Program-made: the position numbers and the translations under genes
The notes under the pieces: model-generated
What the model was told of the DNA's origin: nothing
Seen by the model: only the letters and a program-made list of their open reading frames with translations
Databases searched by the model: none
Assembly: GCF_022662015.1 (NCBI RefSeq)
Contig: NZ_JAKMCM010000003.1
Span: forward strand, 248,001 to 312,000
Direction: 5' to 3'
Source: Aestuariivivens sediminicola
GTDB taxonomy: Bacteria > Bacteroidota > Bacteroidia > Flavobacteriales > Flavobacteriaceae
DNA: 64,000 nt
Shown: positions 1 through 7,977 of the stretch, piece after piece
Layout of the letters: each line of letters opens with the position of its first letter
How positions within the stretch are numbered: position 1 is the first letter of the stretch

Positions 1-703
1 TGCCGTAGTAATCCGGAATGTCTGCACGTTTTGGGGCGAATTGTTCAACGGTTGGACCTTGTATAAAAGCCACATTGTCCTTATAAGCTGAGACAATGGC
101 ATTAGGATGCGTTTCAGAAGTTTTCTTAATAAGCTTGAATAGTGATGTCGGTTTTTCTACACCATCAATGATAAAAGTGCCATTGAAAATTTTATGGCGG
201 CAATGCTCACTGTTCACCTGAGAAAAGCCGAAGACTTCAGAATCGGTTAACGGTCGGCCAATGTTTTGTGAGACACCTTCTAAATAGGCTATTTCCTCAT
301 CGCTTAACGACAGGCCTTCTTTAATGTTGTAGGCAGCGATGTCTTCAATATTTAAAATGGGTTCCGGGGTGATATTGATGGTAAAGGTGTCCTGATTCAA
401 TCCATTGAATTTCTCGGAAATCATAGGATCATAATTTGAGAAATCCTCGGATACGGCATGAAATTCCTCAATTCTCAGGATGTCCTGAATACCCATATTT
501 TGGGTAATTTCCACGGCGTTGGTACTCCAGGGTGTTATCATAGCGGCACGTGGACCAACAAAAAAATCCGCCAGGGCGGACTGTTCTATCTTAGGTTGAT
601 TGCCAAATAGCCAGGTTAATTTCGAAATCGTATCGTGTGATAATTCTTTTGTGGTTTGAACGGCAAACACTTTACTGTTTACGTTTCCAAAGAAATGAAT
701 CAT
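1..703 (-). CDS. purL: Phosphoribosylformylglycinamidine synthase, N-terminal part (cut by window edge)
   Basis: First 234 codons of FGAM synthase, which converts FGAR to FGAM with glutamine and ATP in purine synthesis. The rest lies left of the window. Seen: an FFGN start, GPRAAMITPWS at residues 50-60 and the hallmark NSEHCRHKIF at about 164-173, in the order found in the long single-chain enzyme (about 1,200 residues in E. coli) that carries its own glutaminase. The ATG at 703-701 is the only start that gives this N-terminus. A -7-like box reading TAATTTTG on the minus strand (742-735) lies about 32 bases upstream; no convincing -33 element was found. Glutaminase fusion is inferred from family length, not seen. 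Confidence 0.95.
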   Translation of the reverse strand, partial: MIHFFGNVNSKVFAVQTTKELSHDTISKLTWLFGNQPKIEQSALADFFVGPRAAMITPWSTNAVEITQNMGIQDILRIEEFHAVSEDFSNYDPMISEKFNGLNQDTFTINITPEPILNIEDIAAYNIKEGLSLSDEEIAYLEGVSQNIGRPLTDSEVFGFSQVNSEHCRHKIFNGTFIIDGVEKPTSLFKLIKKTSETHPNAIVSAYKDNVAFIQGPTVEQFAPKRADIPDYYG

Positions 704-881
704 TGTAGGGTTATTATGTTGTGTTTTGAAAATCCAAAATTACGTTTTTTTATGCATTTAAATGTGATTTTTTATAAAAAGGGATTGGGGTTATCAACAG
801 GATTTTTAACAAGTTGAAGTCACAGTTCTTGTGGGCTGTCACCTATTTCAAGGGGCCATCTTTATAGTCTTGACGCTCCAT

Positions 882-1742
882 TTAAAAGTATTTTCTAAAA
901 ATGGAAACCACAGATGCGCGATAGGAGGATCCGAATAGATTTAAATGGACCAATAAATAGTACAGCTGGTAGATGTCGATACGCGAAGCGGTCTGTGTAT
1001 CCTTCGGATGGACCGCCTGATAGGCTTCATAAAATGACTGGCCAAATCCACCAAACAATCTGGTCATGGCCAAATCGACCTCGTGATGCCCGTAATAGGC
1101 TGCAGGATCTATAAGGTAGGGTACCCCTTCTTTGGAGATGATGTAATTCCCGCTCCACAAATCCCCGTGAAGCAAGGATGGTTTCACTGAGGGCATCAGG
1201 GATTCTAAGGTGTTGGTCAGGGTTCCTATTGAGGGACATTCCTTGAGATCCAGTAACCCCTGTTGTGTGGCCATATGTATTTGCGGCAGGAGGCGTTCAT
1301 GTAGGTAAAACTGAATCCATTGCTCATGCGGGGTATTCCTTTGTGCTAAACTACCAATGTAGTTATCAAGTGCTAACCCGAAAGTATCCGCAGTGCAGTG
1401 ATGCAATTTTGCCAATTGCGACCCCAAACGAGCAAAGTCTTCAGCGGATGCTGATTTACTTTCAATGTACTCTAAAAGCAGGAACGCCGCATTTTCAAAG
1501 GTACCATAATGAAGCACCTCGGGTGTTTTTATGGTCTTTGTGTTATTTATGATTTGCAGTCCATTGGCCTCCATTTCAAACATGTGTAAGGCACGGGGGC
1601 TGCTATTACATTTTAGAAAATAAGTGTTATCGGCGGTCTCAATGCGGTAGGCCTCAGAAATGTCACCTCCGGAGACGGGAAGAAGGGTTCTTATGGGTTT
1701 ATCTAAAAGCTGAGACAGGTGGACTTTGAGTTGATCTTTCAC
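882..1742 (-). CDS. Fructosamine/ketosamine-3-kinase family protein
   Basis: Small kinase of the fructosamine-3-kinase (FN3K/YniA) family, which phosphorylates sugar-lysine or sugar-amine adducts and so helps remove glycation damage. 286 residues, the usual family length. Seen: a glycine-rich N-lobe loop (GGDIS near 25), a lysine in YFLK near 44, the catalytic loop HGDLWSGN at 192-199 and the metal-binding IDPAAYYG near 211-218, followed by EVDLAMTRLFGG, which is diagnostic for FN3K rather than aminoglycoside kinases. It starts 38 bases after the rRNA methyltransferase stop on the same strand, so the two are probably co-transcribed. The true substrate in this organism is unknown. Confidence 0.88.
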   Translation of the reverse strand: MKDQLKVHLSQLLDKPIRTLLPVSGGDISEAYRIETADNTYFLKCNSSPRALHMFEMEANGLQIINNTKTIKTPEVLHYGTFENAAFLLLEYIESKSASAEDFARLGSQLAKLHHCTADTFGLALDNYIGSLAQRNTPHEQWIQFYLHERLLPQIHMATQQGLLDLKECPSIGTLTNTLESLMPSVKPSLLHGDLWSGNYIISKEGVPYLIDPAAYYGHHEVDLAMTRLFGGFGQSFYEAYQAVHPKDTQTASRIDIYQLYYLLVHLNLFGSSYRASVVSIFRKYF

Positions 1743-1780
1743 AGGTTAAAAATAGGAAAGAGCATCTAATTAATAGTGAT

Positions 1781-2998
1781 CTATTTGGATTTTCGTTCCA
1801 AGAGTGCCATATAAAATCCATCAAATCCGGTTTGGTGTGCCAAGATGTTTTTCTCTTGTATGAGTTTAAAGCCTTTACCCTGTTCTGAGGCTAAAAAGGT
1901 CTCGACCTGATCCTTATTCTCTGAGGGCAATACCGAACAGGTGGCATAGACCATTTGTCCACCGATCTTAACCATTCTGGAATATTGTTGAAAGAGGTCT
2001 TGTTGTGTGTTCCTGATGGTGTCTAAGAATTCAGGTCTCAATTTCCATTTAGCATCCGGATTTCGACGTAACACCCCAAGTCCTGAGCAGGGGGCATCAA
2101 TTAAAACACGATCGGCTTTGTCATAAAGTTTTTTTATGACTTTAGTCGAATCGATGACTCGGGTTTCAACATTATGAACACCGTTGCGTTTGGCCCTGCG
2201 TTTTAATTCATTCAGTTTATTAACATAAAGGTCCAAAGCAATGATTTGACCCTTATTCTCCATCAAAGCCGCCATATGCAGTGTTTTTCCACCTGCACCT
2301 GCACAGGCATCAACAACGCGCATTCCGGGTTGCACATTTAGAAGTTCGGCTACCAGCTGCGATGAGGCATCCTGGACTTCGAACCATCCTTTTTTGAAGG
2401 TCTCTGTTGCGAATACGTTGGTGCGCTCTTTCAGTTTCAAGGCCTGCGAATAGCCTTTCAGAAATTCGGTTTCAATATCGATATCGAATAACTCCGACTG
2501 TAATTTTTCTTTGGTTGTTTTAAGCGTATTGACCCGTAATATAACGTCAGCCTGTTCATTTAATGCAGCCATTTCTTGAGTCCAAATAGCATCGCCCAAT
2601 TCTGCCTGCCCCAGGTTGTCCAACCAATCTGGAATGGACTCCCTAAATTTTCTGATTTTTGACAATTCATCAAAGCGTCCTTTAATTTTTCTGGTCGGAG
2701 TATGTTCAAAATAGTTCCAATTGGGTAGTGCAATGCCTTTTAAAGTAGCCCAAACAGCAAACATACGCCACAGGTTATCCCGATCGAATGGTGTTTTGAC
2801 TTCGGCTATTGCTGCGTATAACCGTTTCCACCGTACAATATCGTATGTGGTTTCTGCTACAAATGCGCGATCGCGAGCCCCCCAGCGTTTATCCCGTTTC
2901 AATAACTGTTGGATCACCTTATCGGCATACTGGTCGTCATTAAAAATCTGAGTGAGCCCATCGATAACGGCAAAGCATAAATTTCTGTGTAAACGCAT
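1781..2998 (-). CDS. RsmB-type rRNA (cytosine-C5) methyltransferase
   Basis: SAM-dependent RNA m5C methyltransferase of the NOL1/NOP2/Sun family; the closest bacterial reference is RsmB, which modifies 16S rRNA. About 405 residues: an N-terminal helical NusB-like region, then the Rossmann domain with DACAGAGGKT (about 230-239, SAM loop), DAPCSGLG (about 301, with one conserved Cys) and YATCSVLP (about 352, with the catalytic Cys). I chose the ATG at 2998 instead of the TTG at 3019 because a -7 promoter box (TATCTTTG) covers 3024-3017, so the TTG would lie within the promoter. The substrate position (C967 in E. coli) is inferred from family only. Likely cotranscribed with the downstream kinase gene. 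Confidence 0.9.
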   Translation of the reverse strand: MRLHRNLCFAVIDGLTQIFNDDQYADKVIQQLLKRDKRWGARDRAFVAETTYDIVRWKRLYAAIAEVKTPFDRDNLWRMFAVWATLKGIALPNWNYFEHTPTRKIKGRFDELSKIRKFRESIPDWLDNLGQAELGDAIWTQEMAALNEQADVILRVNTLKTTKEKLQSELFDIDIETEFLKGYSQALKLKERTNVFATETFKKGWFEVQDASSQLVAELLNVQPGMRVVDACAGAGGKTLHMAALMENKGQIIALDLYVNKLNELKRRAKRNGVHNVETRVIDSTKVIKKLYDKADRVLIDAPCSGLGVLRRNPDAKWKLRPEFLDTIRNTQQDLFQQYSRMVKIGGQMVYATCSVLPSENKDQVETFLASEQGKGFKLIQEKNILAHQTGFDGFYMALLERKSK

Positions 2999-3016
2999 GA
3001 ATTTAAAATAAAGGTG

Positions 3017-3024
3017 CAAAGATA
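3017..3024 (-). promoter_or_regulatory. -7 box for the rRNA methyltransferase gene
   Basis: On the minus strand the bases read TATCTTTG, matching the Bacteroidota -7 consensus TAnnTTTG. It implies a start of transcription near 3010 and a leader of about 12 bases before the ATG at 2998. No good TTG lies at the expected 19-base distance, so the assignment rests on the -7 box and its position. Confidence 0.5.
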
Positions 3025-3185
3025 ATCATAATGTGATTCAATTGATATTAAATTGATGCCTGAAAATAGTAAAAACAATCACGGGATAACCAAAACTCAG
3101 GAGCTCCGTATTCGCATGAGACGAAAGAATTGGATAAGGTGGTAAAAATGTCATCTCGCTTTCCTATTTTTATAAAAAAATTGTC

Positions 3186-4229
3186 ATGCTTCGATTATTA
3201 CCTTTTGTTTTTGTTTTGATTTGTTTTTCCTGCCATGTAAAATCTAAAAATTCGATTCGCAATATCAAGCATGTCGAGGTAATAAACATTTATGAAGATT
3301 CACTTTTAAGTGTTCGGGCCATTGAATTGCTTAATGATAAGAGTCTTGCTTTTGCTGGTAATCGTGGTGTTTTTGGCTTGTATCAACCAACAACAAAGGT
3401 ATGGCAGACCGGCATTCAGAAACTGGATTCACTTGAGCTGCATTTTCGGTCTGTGGCACATACCAGCACTGATTTTTTTATGTTGACTATTGATACCCCT
3501 GCCGTAATATTCAAGACCGGAAATAATGGTGAACTGGATGTGGTTTATTTAGAGGAGGGTGAGGGGGTATTTTACGATGCCATGACCTTTTGGAACGATC
3601 TGGAAGGGATAGCTATAGGCGACAGCGTGGATGATTGTCTATCGATAATCATAACGCGGGACGGTGGCGCGACCTGGAACAAAATACCATGCAGTGATTT
3701 GCCGCCTGGATTGGAAAATGAGGGTGCATTTGCAGCGAGTAATACCAATATTGCCGTAAAAGGAGACAAGACATGGGTGGCCACTACAAATGGCCGCATT
3801 TATTATTCAGGGGATAAGGGCGAAACGTGGGAGGTCTTTGATACACCCATGGTGAAGGCAAAACCTACGGAAGGTATTTATTCCATCGCTTTTTATGATA
3901 CGTCTCATGGCTTTGGTATTGGTGGCGATTATACCAACCCTGAGGCGAATTCCGCAAATAAAATGAAGACCTCCGATGGAGGCAGGACATGGGAACTCGT
4001 CGGAGAAAATGAAGATCCGGGTTATCGAAGCTGTGTGCAATATGTACCAGGTCGGGCAGGGACAGAGCTGGTAGCCGTTGGTTTTAAAGGTATTGATTAC
4101 AGTAATGACTATGGTGCCTCATGGCAGCATTTGAGCGATGAGAGCTTTTATACCATTCGTTTTTTAAATGATAGCGTCGCTTACGCTGCAGGAGCGGGTC
4201 GTATTTCAAAGCTGACCCTTAAAAAATAA
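3186..4229 (+). CDS. YCF48-like beta-propeller lipoprotein
   Basis: Secreted protein of 347 residues with a hydrophobic N-terminus ending in CFSC (Cys16), a probable but non-ideal lipobox. The body has four Asp-box (BNR) repeats of the form SxDGGxTW: RDGGATW near 158, SGDKGETW near 207, TSDGGRTW near 261 and SNDYGASW near 307. This is the signature of sialidase/YCF48-like propellers. Database relatives are often labelled oxidoreductase or photosystem II stability factor; nothing here shows an enzymatic site and there is no photosystem. It is a monocistronic rightward gene that converges on the ECF operon across a small hairpin. Likely a periplasmic or surface scaffold; function unknown. Confidence 0.75.
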   Translation: MLRLLPFVFVLICFSCHVKSKNSIRNIKHVEVINIYEDSLLSVRAIELLNDKSLAFAGNRGVFGLYQPTTKVWQTGIQKLDSLELHFRSVAHTSTDFFMLTIDTPAVIFKTGNNGELDVVYLEEGEGVFYDAMTFWNDLEGIAIGDSVDDCLSIIITRDGGATWNKIPCSDLPPGLENEGAFAASNTNIAVKGDKTWVATTNGRIYYSGDKGETWEVFDTPMVKAKPTEGIYSIAFYDTSHGFGIGGDYTNPEANSANKMKTSDGGRTWELVGENEDPGYRSCVQYVPGRAGTELVAVGFKGIDYSNDYGASWQHLSDESFYTIRFLNDSVAYAAGAGRISKLTLKK

Positions 4230-4231
4230 AA

Positions 4232-4251
4232 AAAGAGCGAAATGCGCTTTT
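4232..4251. terminator. Short bidirectional terminator between convergent genes
   Basis: The arms AGCG (4236-4239) and CGCT (4245-4248) are extended outward by a G-T and A-T pairs, with A-rich and T-rich flanks, between two convergent genes. The stem is weak (about 7 pairs). Confidence 0.45.
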
Positions 4252-4252
4252 A

Positions 4253-4702
4253 TTAATCTTTAGGCCGTTGCTCCCTGCGCTTTCTTTTGTATTGTTCGAA
4301 GAGCTTTCTGTTAAAGTCTTCTTCAGCTACCTTTAAAATCAACAGTTTATGAGCGGGAATAATGTCCTTTAATTTTGCATACAGCAATTTATTTTCTTGA
4401 TGCAGCCTTTCCTGTGCTTCGGCCAATGTGTTCAGCAGGGCCTGAGCCTCCATGTCGGTAAGGGTATTTAATTTTTCTCTTATTTCACGACGAATACCTC
4501 TCAACTCCTTATGCTTGATATGCATGGTTTTCTCTTCGTACGCATTATAAACCGGCCAAAATTCCTGGGCTTCTTTTTCTGTTAAGGCCAGTCGCTCGGT
4601 TAAAAATGAAATTTTAAGCGCCTTGATCTGTTCGCGTTTTGATTGCGCATAAGCAGTTGCAATAAAGAGAAAAACAAACAAGGCTAAAAAATACCGCTTC
4701 AT
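4253..4702 (-). CDS. Spy/CpxP-like periplasmic protein (sensor of ECF-type sigma factor)
   Basis: A 149-residue exported protein: signal peptide ending YAQ at about residue 20, then an almost wholly helical, charged region with FLTERLALTEKEAQEFWPVYNAYEEK near 34-59, which resembles the LTxxQ/Spy family of periplasmic chaperones and metal sensors. Flavobacterial homologues are commonly named sensor of ECF-type sigma factor because of their genomic position, which is repeated here: third gene of a sigma/anti-sigma unit, two bases after its neighbour. A role in envelope-stress sensing is inferred from family and context; no metal ligands stand out. Confidence 0.7.
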   Translation of the reverse strand: MKRYFLALFVFLFIATAYAQSKREQIKALKISFLTERLALTEKEAQEFWPVYNAYEEKTMHIKHKELRGIRREIREKLNTLTDMEAQALLNTLAEAQERLHQENKLLYAKLKDIIPAHKLLILKVAEEDFNRKLFEQYKRKRREQRPKD

Positions 4703-4704
4703 AA

Positions 4705-5217
4705 TTAATTCATGTTTTGTTCAATAAATAAGTTTTCAACATCTGAATTATCCAACAGATAGGCCTCAATAAGGTCTTCATTTAAAGAAGCATCCATAAA
4801 ATCCGCTTCTTCTATATCCTCATCCAGCAATAAATCAGCTAATTCGTAGGATCCGATATTTTCCTCAATTAAATAGTTTTCAACGGTTTCGGTATCAATA
4901 CGGTTCCAATTGTCTTTTTTGGGACTAAATATGGAAAATGTGACCAGCAAGGCAATCGCGGCTGCTATACCAGAGGCATAAATCAGCTGATGTTTCTTGA
5001 AAATTGAAATGATCTTTGGCGTTTCTTTTTCAAAGACACGTTCCATAATCCGGTCTTCAACACGATTAAAATAGGTGTCTGGTGTTTTAAAATCGGAATC
5101 ATCCAGTAATATACGGAGTTGCGTTTCACGTGTAAGGGCATCTTCCAGATTATTAAAATAATCCTCCGGAGTTTTAAACCCTGTTTCCTTAATCGTATTT
5201 ATTTTCCTTTTACCCAT
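4705..5217 (-). CDS. Anti-sigma-like single-pass membrane protein
   Basis: 170 residues with one membrane segment at about 78-97 (LIYASGIAAAIALLVTFSIF). The cytoplasmic half holds two copies of one motif, GFKTPEDYFNNLEDAL near 13-28 and DFKTPDTYFNRVEDRI near 42-57. The C-terminal half is strongly acidic and would be periplasmic. Lying directly after the sigma gene (33-base gap) and before the Spy-like gene, it is best read as the membrane anchor that holds the sigma factor inactive. No zinc-binding anti-sigma (ZAS) motif is present, so it is not a classical RseA/RsrA-type protein. Function inferred from context. Confidence 0.6.
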   Translation of the reverse strand: MGKRKINTIKETGFKTPEDYFNNLEDALTRETQLRILLDDSDFKTPDTYFNRVEDRIMERVFEKETPKIISIFKKHQLIYASGIAAAIALLVTFSIFSPKKDNWNRIDTETVENYLIEENIGSYELADLLLDEDIEEADFMDASLNEDLIEAYLLDNSDVENLFIEQNMN

Positions 5218-5250
5218 TCTTCAATTAAGACTCATTTTTCTATTAAAAGT

Positions 5251-5793
5251 TTAATTTTGAGTTAAATAGGCTTCTATTTTTTTTACCGCAATATGATAGG
5301 ATGCTTTTAATGCTCCTTCGCTCGTATCCAAAATCTCCGCCATATCTTTATATTTAATGTTCTCAAAATATTTCATATTGAAAACAAGTTGTTGCTTTTC
5401 CGGGAGGGTGGCAATGGCCTGTTGTAATTTTAATTGAATTGCGTCACCTTCAAAATAGACATCGGATGTCAATTGACTGAGAAGCAAATCATTAACTGCT
5501 TCTCCTGTGATTTGCAATCGATTCGCCTTTTTATTAATGTACGTAATGGCTTCGTTCGTTGCAATGCGGTACATCCATGAAAACAATTTGCTTTCTCCTT
5601 TAAAGTTATGAATATTTTTAAACACTTTAATAAAGGTATTTTGTAACACGTCATCGGCATCATCGTGTAGTTTCACTATATGTCTAATATGCCAATACAG
5701 ACGCTCTTTGTAGAGCTTGACTAGTGCCCTAAAAGCTTCTTCTTTGTGTTTACTGGATTGCAGTTGTTTTACTAACGCTACCTCGTCGGTCAC
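5251..5793 (-). CDS. ECF-type RNA polymerase sigma factor
   Basis: Sigma-70 family group 4 factor, 180 residues. Region 2 spans about 20-85 with DDADDVLQNTFIKVFKN and LFSWMYRIATNEAI; region 4 spans about 125-175 with LPEKQQLVFNMKYFE and YKDMAEILDTSEGALKASYHIAVKKI, a helix-turn-helix. The reading frame begins with GTG (5793-5791); no in-frame ATG lies upstream of the conserved region, so GTG is the likely start. First gene of a three-gene leftward operon. Its target promoters cannot be deduced; its own upstream region lacks the motif seen before the other ECF gene at 34085. Confidence 0.93.
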   Translation of the reverse strand: MTDEVALVKQLQSSKHKEEAFRALVKLYKERLYWHIRHIVKLHDDADDVLQNTFIKVFKNIHNFKGESKLFSWMYRIATNEAITYINKKANRLQITGEAVNDLLLSQLTSDVYFEGDAIQLKLQQAIATLPEKQQLVFNMKYFENIKYKDMAEILDTSEGALKASYHIAVKKIEAYLTQN

Positions 5794-5933
5794 TAATTTT
5801 TTCTTATTTGACTACTAAATATAGTAAAAGTTTAAATGTATGTTTTGTGATTTCATAAGTAGTTGAAAATTAGAAGCATACAACTAACTTAATCGATGAA
5901 ATGCATATTATTACGATTAAATACACATTTTTC

Positions 5934-5964
5934 TTGCCTACTTTGATGGTTTATGCTATGTTTG
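5934..5964 (+). promoter_or_regulatory. Promoter of the small-RNA candidate
   Basis: TTG at 5934-5936, a 20-base spacer, then TATGTTTG at 5957-5964, matching the Bacteroidota consensus TTG-N19/20-TAnnTTTG. No protein-coding gene follows on this strand. Confidence 0.6.
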
Positions 5965-5970
5965 TATCAG

Positions 5971-6052
5971 AAACCTACTTATGTTGTTAGTTGTCCCCAA
6001 ATCTAGCAATGAACTAAAAAAAGGATAGATGCCCAAATCTCTATCCTTTTTT
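5971..6052 (+). ncRNA. Candidate small RNA with terminator
   Basis: Predicted transcript of about 80 bases between a consensus promoter and a terminator. It could fold as two hairpins: TTAGTT (5987-5992) with AACTAA (6012-6017), and the terminator stem. The nine-base word CCCAAATCT occurs twice, at 5996-6004 in the first loop and at 6032-6040 in the terminator loop, so both copies would be single-stranded. That is the look of a base-pairing regulator with a repeated seed. No start codon with a useful frame lies inside. Family unknown; the assignment is inference from sequence layout. Confidence 0.45.
6016..6052. terminator. Strong bidirectional terminator
   Basis: Arms AAAAAAGGATAGA (6017-6029) and TCTATCCTTTTTT (6040-6052) are perfectly complementary with a 10-base loop and T-tracts in both directions. 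It can end the small-RNA candidate on the plus strand and the exporter operon on the minus strand. Confidence 0.85.
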
Positions 6053-6147
6053 GATTTTATAATCGCTTACAAATCTTTTGTCAGCGTCCTCTAGTTTGGT
6101 TGTAATCCAATGTTATTAACGGCGTATTTGGGTTATACGATTTAGAA

Positions 6148-7977
6148 CTAGTCGAAGCTCTGCATGTCCACCAGTTTTTTGTAAATGCCCTTTTTACTTA
6201 TTAATTCATTATGTTTACCCTGCTCTGCGATTTCACCTTTGTTTAGGACGACTATCTTATCTGCATTCTGTATGGTGGAAAGTCTGTGCGCTATCACAAT
6301 CGAAGTTCTGTTTTTCATCATGTTCTCCAGTGCCACCTGAACAGCGCGTTCACTTTCGGTATCCAATGCCGAGGTCGCTTCATCCAGGACCATGATTGGC
6401 GGGCTTTTTAATACAGCTCTTGCGATACTTAATCGCTGCTTTTGACCGCCGGACAAATTAATTCCGGCATCACCGATATTATAATCCAACACACCGTCAA
6501 GATCCTTAACGAATTCCCATGCATTGGCTACTTTAAGTGCTTCAATAATCTCTTCGTCAGTGGCTGAATCATTACCAAGTTTGAGATTATTCTTTATACT
6601 GTCATTAAATAAAATGGCATCCTGGGTAACAATACCGAGAAGTCCGCGAAGCGACCTGGTGGTCAGATCCCGTATATCAACACCGTCAATTAAGATTTCA
6701 CCTTTATTCACATCATAAAATCGTGTAATGAGATTGGCAATGGTGGATTTACCACTTCCGGACTGACCAACAAGGGCAACAGTTTGTCCTTTGGGAATGC
6801 TTAAGGAGAAGTTTTTCAGTACGTATTCATTATCATACTTGAATGAAATGCCGTTAAATACAATTTCTTTATCAAAACTAAGTTTTTCAATGGCATCTGC
6901 TTTATCCTTTAAAGGGTTATCAGTATCAATAATTTCCTGGATACGCTCCGCAGCTGCATTACCCTGTTTAATGTTATAAAGTCCTCTGGATATGGCTTTG
7001 GCCGGGACCATAATATTGTAAGCCAGGCCCATATAGGCAATAAAGGAGGCACCATCCAGGGTTTGATCTACAAGGACTAACTGTCCGCCATACCAGAGTA
7101 AGATGGAAATGACCAGAATACCCAGAAACTCGCTTGTCGGGGAGGCCAGGTTTTGACGATTTAATAATTTATTCGAAAAATTATAGAAGCGATGAGAGGA
7201 CGCCTTAAACCCGGAGGTGAACTTTTCCTCGGCGTTGAACCCTTTAATAATTCGGAGTCCCGTTAAGGTCTCCTCCAGTATAGAGAGAATCGTTCCCTGT
7301 TCACGTTGTACACGGTCTGATTTTCGCTTTAAACTTTTGCCAATTCGAGAGATGATCAATCCGGACAAAGGAATAAAAATAAAAACGAAAAGGGTGAGCT
7401 TAAAACTAATTATCAGCATCATGATAACAGTAAATATAATCATGAGCGGCTCCCTCGCGATCAATTCCAATACGGGTAACATGGAATATTGCAGTGTAAA
7501 CACATCATTTGTCACCCGGGACATGATATCGCCCTTTCTCTGTTCGGAGAAATACGATAAGGGCAGGGCCATGATTTTTTCATAAACACGATTCCTTAAA
7601 TCGCGAACGACCCCATTTCTTAAAAAGACCATGAAGTAATTGGCTAAATAGCCAAAAATATTTTTTAAAAGGAAGAGGGAAATAATAAGTCCAACCACTA
7701 AAAGTAAGGCTTTCTGAGGGTCGTCTTTCGCATAAATGCTGAGTTGGTAAGCCAAATAATCCTTATAAAAATCCTTGAGATTACTGATACCACTGTAGAC
7801 CGGTTTGACAAGTTGAAGGGCCTCATCCTTTTTTTCAAATAAAATATCGAGCATGGGGATTAATGCCACAAAGGACAATGCTCCAAATAAAGCAAAAAAC
7901 ACATTAGAGATAATGTGTCCTAAGGCGAAGTATTTATAAGGTTTCGCGTACCTTAATATATTTAAAAAATGGTTCAT
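6148..7977 (-). CDS. ABC exporter, fused membrane and ATPase domains (MsbA-like)
   Basis: Half-transporter of 609 residues. Membrane segments occupy about 20-330 (ABC exporter type I fold), followed by the nucleotide-binding domain: Walker A GQSGSGKS at 404-411, signature LSGGQKQR at about 508-515, Walker B IMVLDEAT at about 528-535 and the H-loop IAHRL. This is the architecture of lipid or drug exporters such as MsbA; the cargo cannot be told from sequence. The start codon overlaps the stop of the phosphohexomutase gene by one base (TAATG), implying translational coupling in a leftward operon. Confidence 0.9.
   Translation of the reverse strand: MNHFLNILRYAKPYKYFALGHIISNVFFALFGALSFVALIPMLDILFEKKDEALQLVKPVYSGISNLKDFYKDYLAYQLSIYAKDDPQKALLLVVGLIISLFLLKNIFGYLANYFMVFLRNGVVRDLRNRVYEKIMALPLSYFSEQRKGDIMSRVTNDVFTLQYSMLPVLELIAREPLMIIFTVIMMLIISFKLTLFVFIFIPLSGLIISRIGKSLKRKSDRVQREQGTILSILEETLTGLRIIKGFNAEEKFTSGFKASSHRFYNFSNKLLNRQNLASPTSEFLGILVISILLWYGGQLVLVDQTLDGASFIAYMGLAYNIMVPAKAISRGLYNIKQGNAAAERIQEIIDTDNPLKDKADAIEKLSFDKEIVFNGISFKYDNEYVLKNFSLSIPKGQTVALVGQSGSGKSTIANLITRFYDVNKGEILIDGVDIRDLTTRSLRGLLGIVTQDAILFNDSIKNNLKLGNDSATDEEIIEALKVANAWEFVKDLDGVLDYNIGDAGINLSGGQKQRLSIARAVLKSPPIMVLDEATSALDTESERAVQVALENMMKNRTSIVIAHRLSTIQNADKIVVLNKGEIAEQGKHNELISKKGIYKKLVDMQSFD

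Larger units (their letters stand above)
5794..6147. other. Gap holding a small-RNA candidate
   Basis: 354 bases between the ECF gene and the ABC exporter. No open frame of note. It holds a good Bacteroidota promoter (5934-5964), a candidate transcript of about 80 bases and a strong bidirectional hairpin with T-tracts (6016-6052). The remaining 95 bases before the exporter stop show nothing recognisable. Confidence 0.7.

Noticed and set aside
791-799. TTATCAACA resembling a DnaA box upstream of purL
   Set aside because: Single copy with one mismatch to TTATCCACA, no cluster and no AT-rich unwinding repeats; not evidence for an origin.
1265-1552. 95-codon plus-strand frame across the fructosamine kinase gene
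   Set aside because: Lies wholly inside a well-supported gene on the other strand; no signal or family resemblance.
7217-7585. 122-codon plus-strand frame opposite the ABC exporter
   Set aside because: Long but antisense to the conserved membrane domain; composition is that of a shadow frame.
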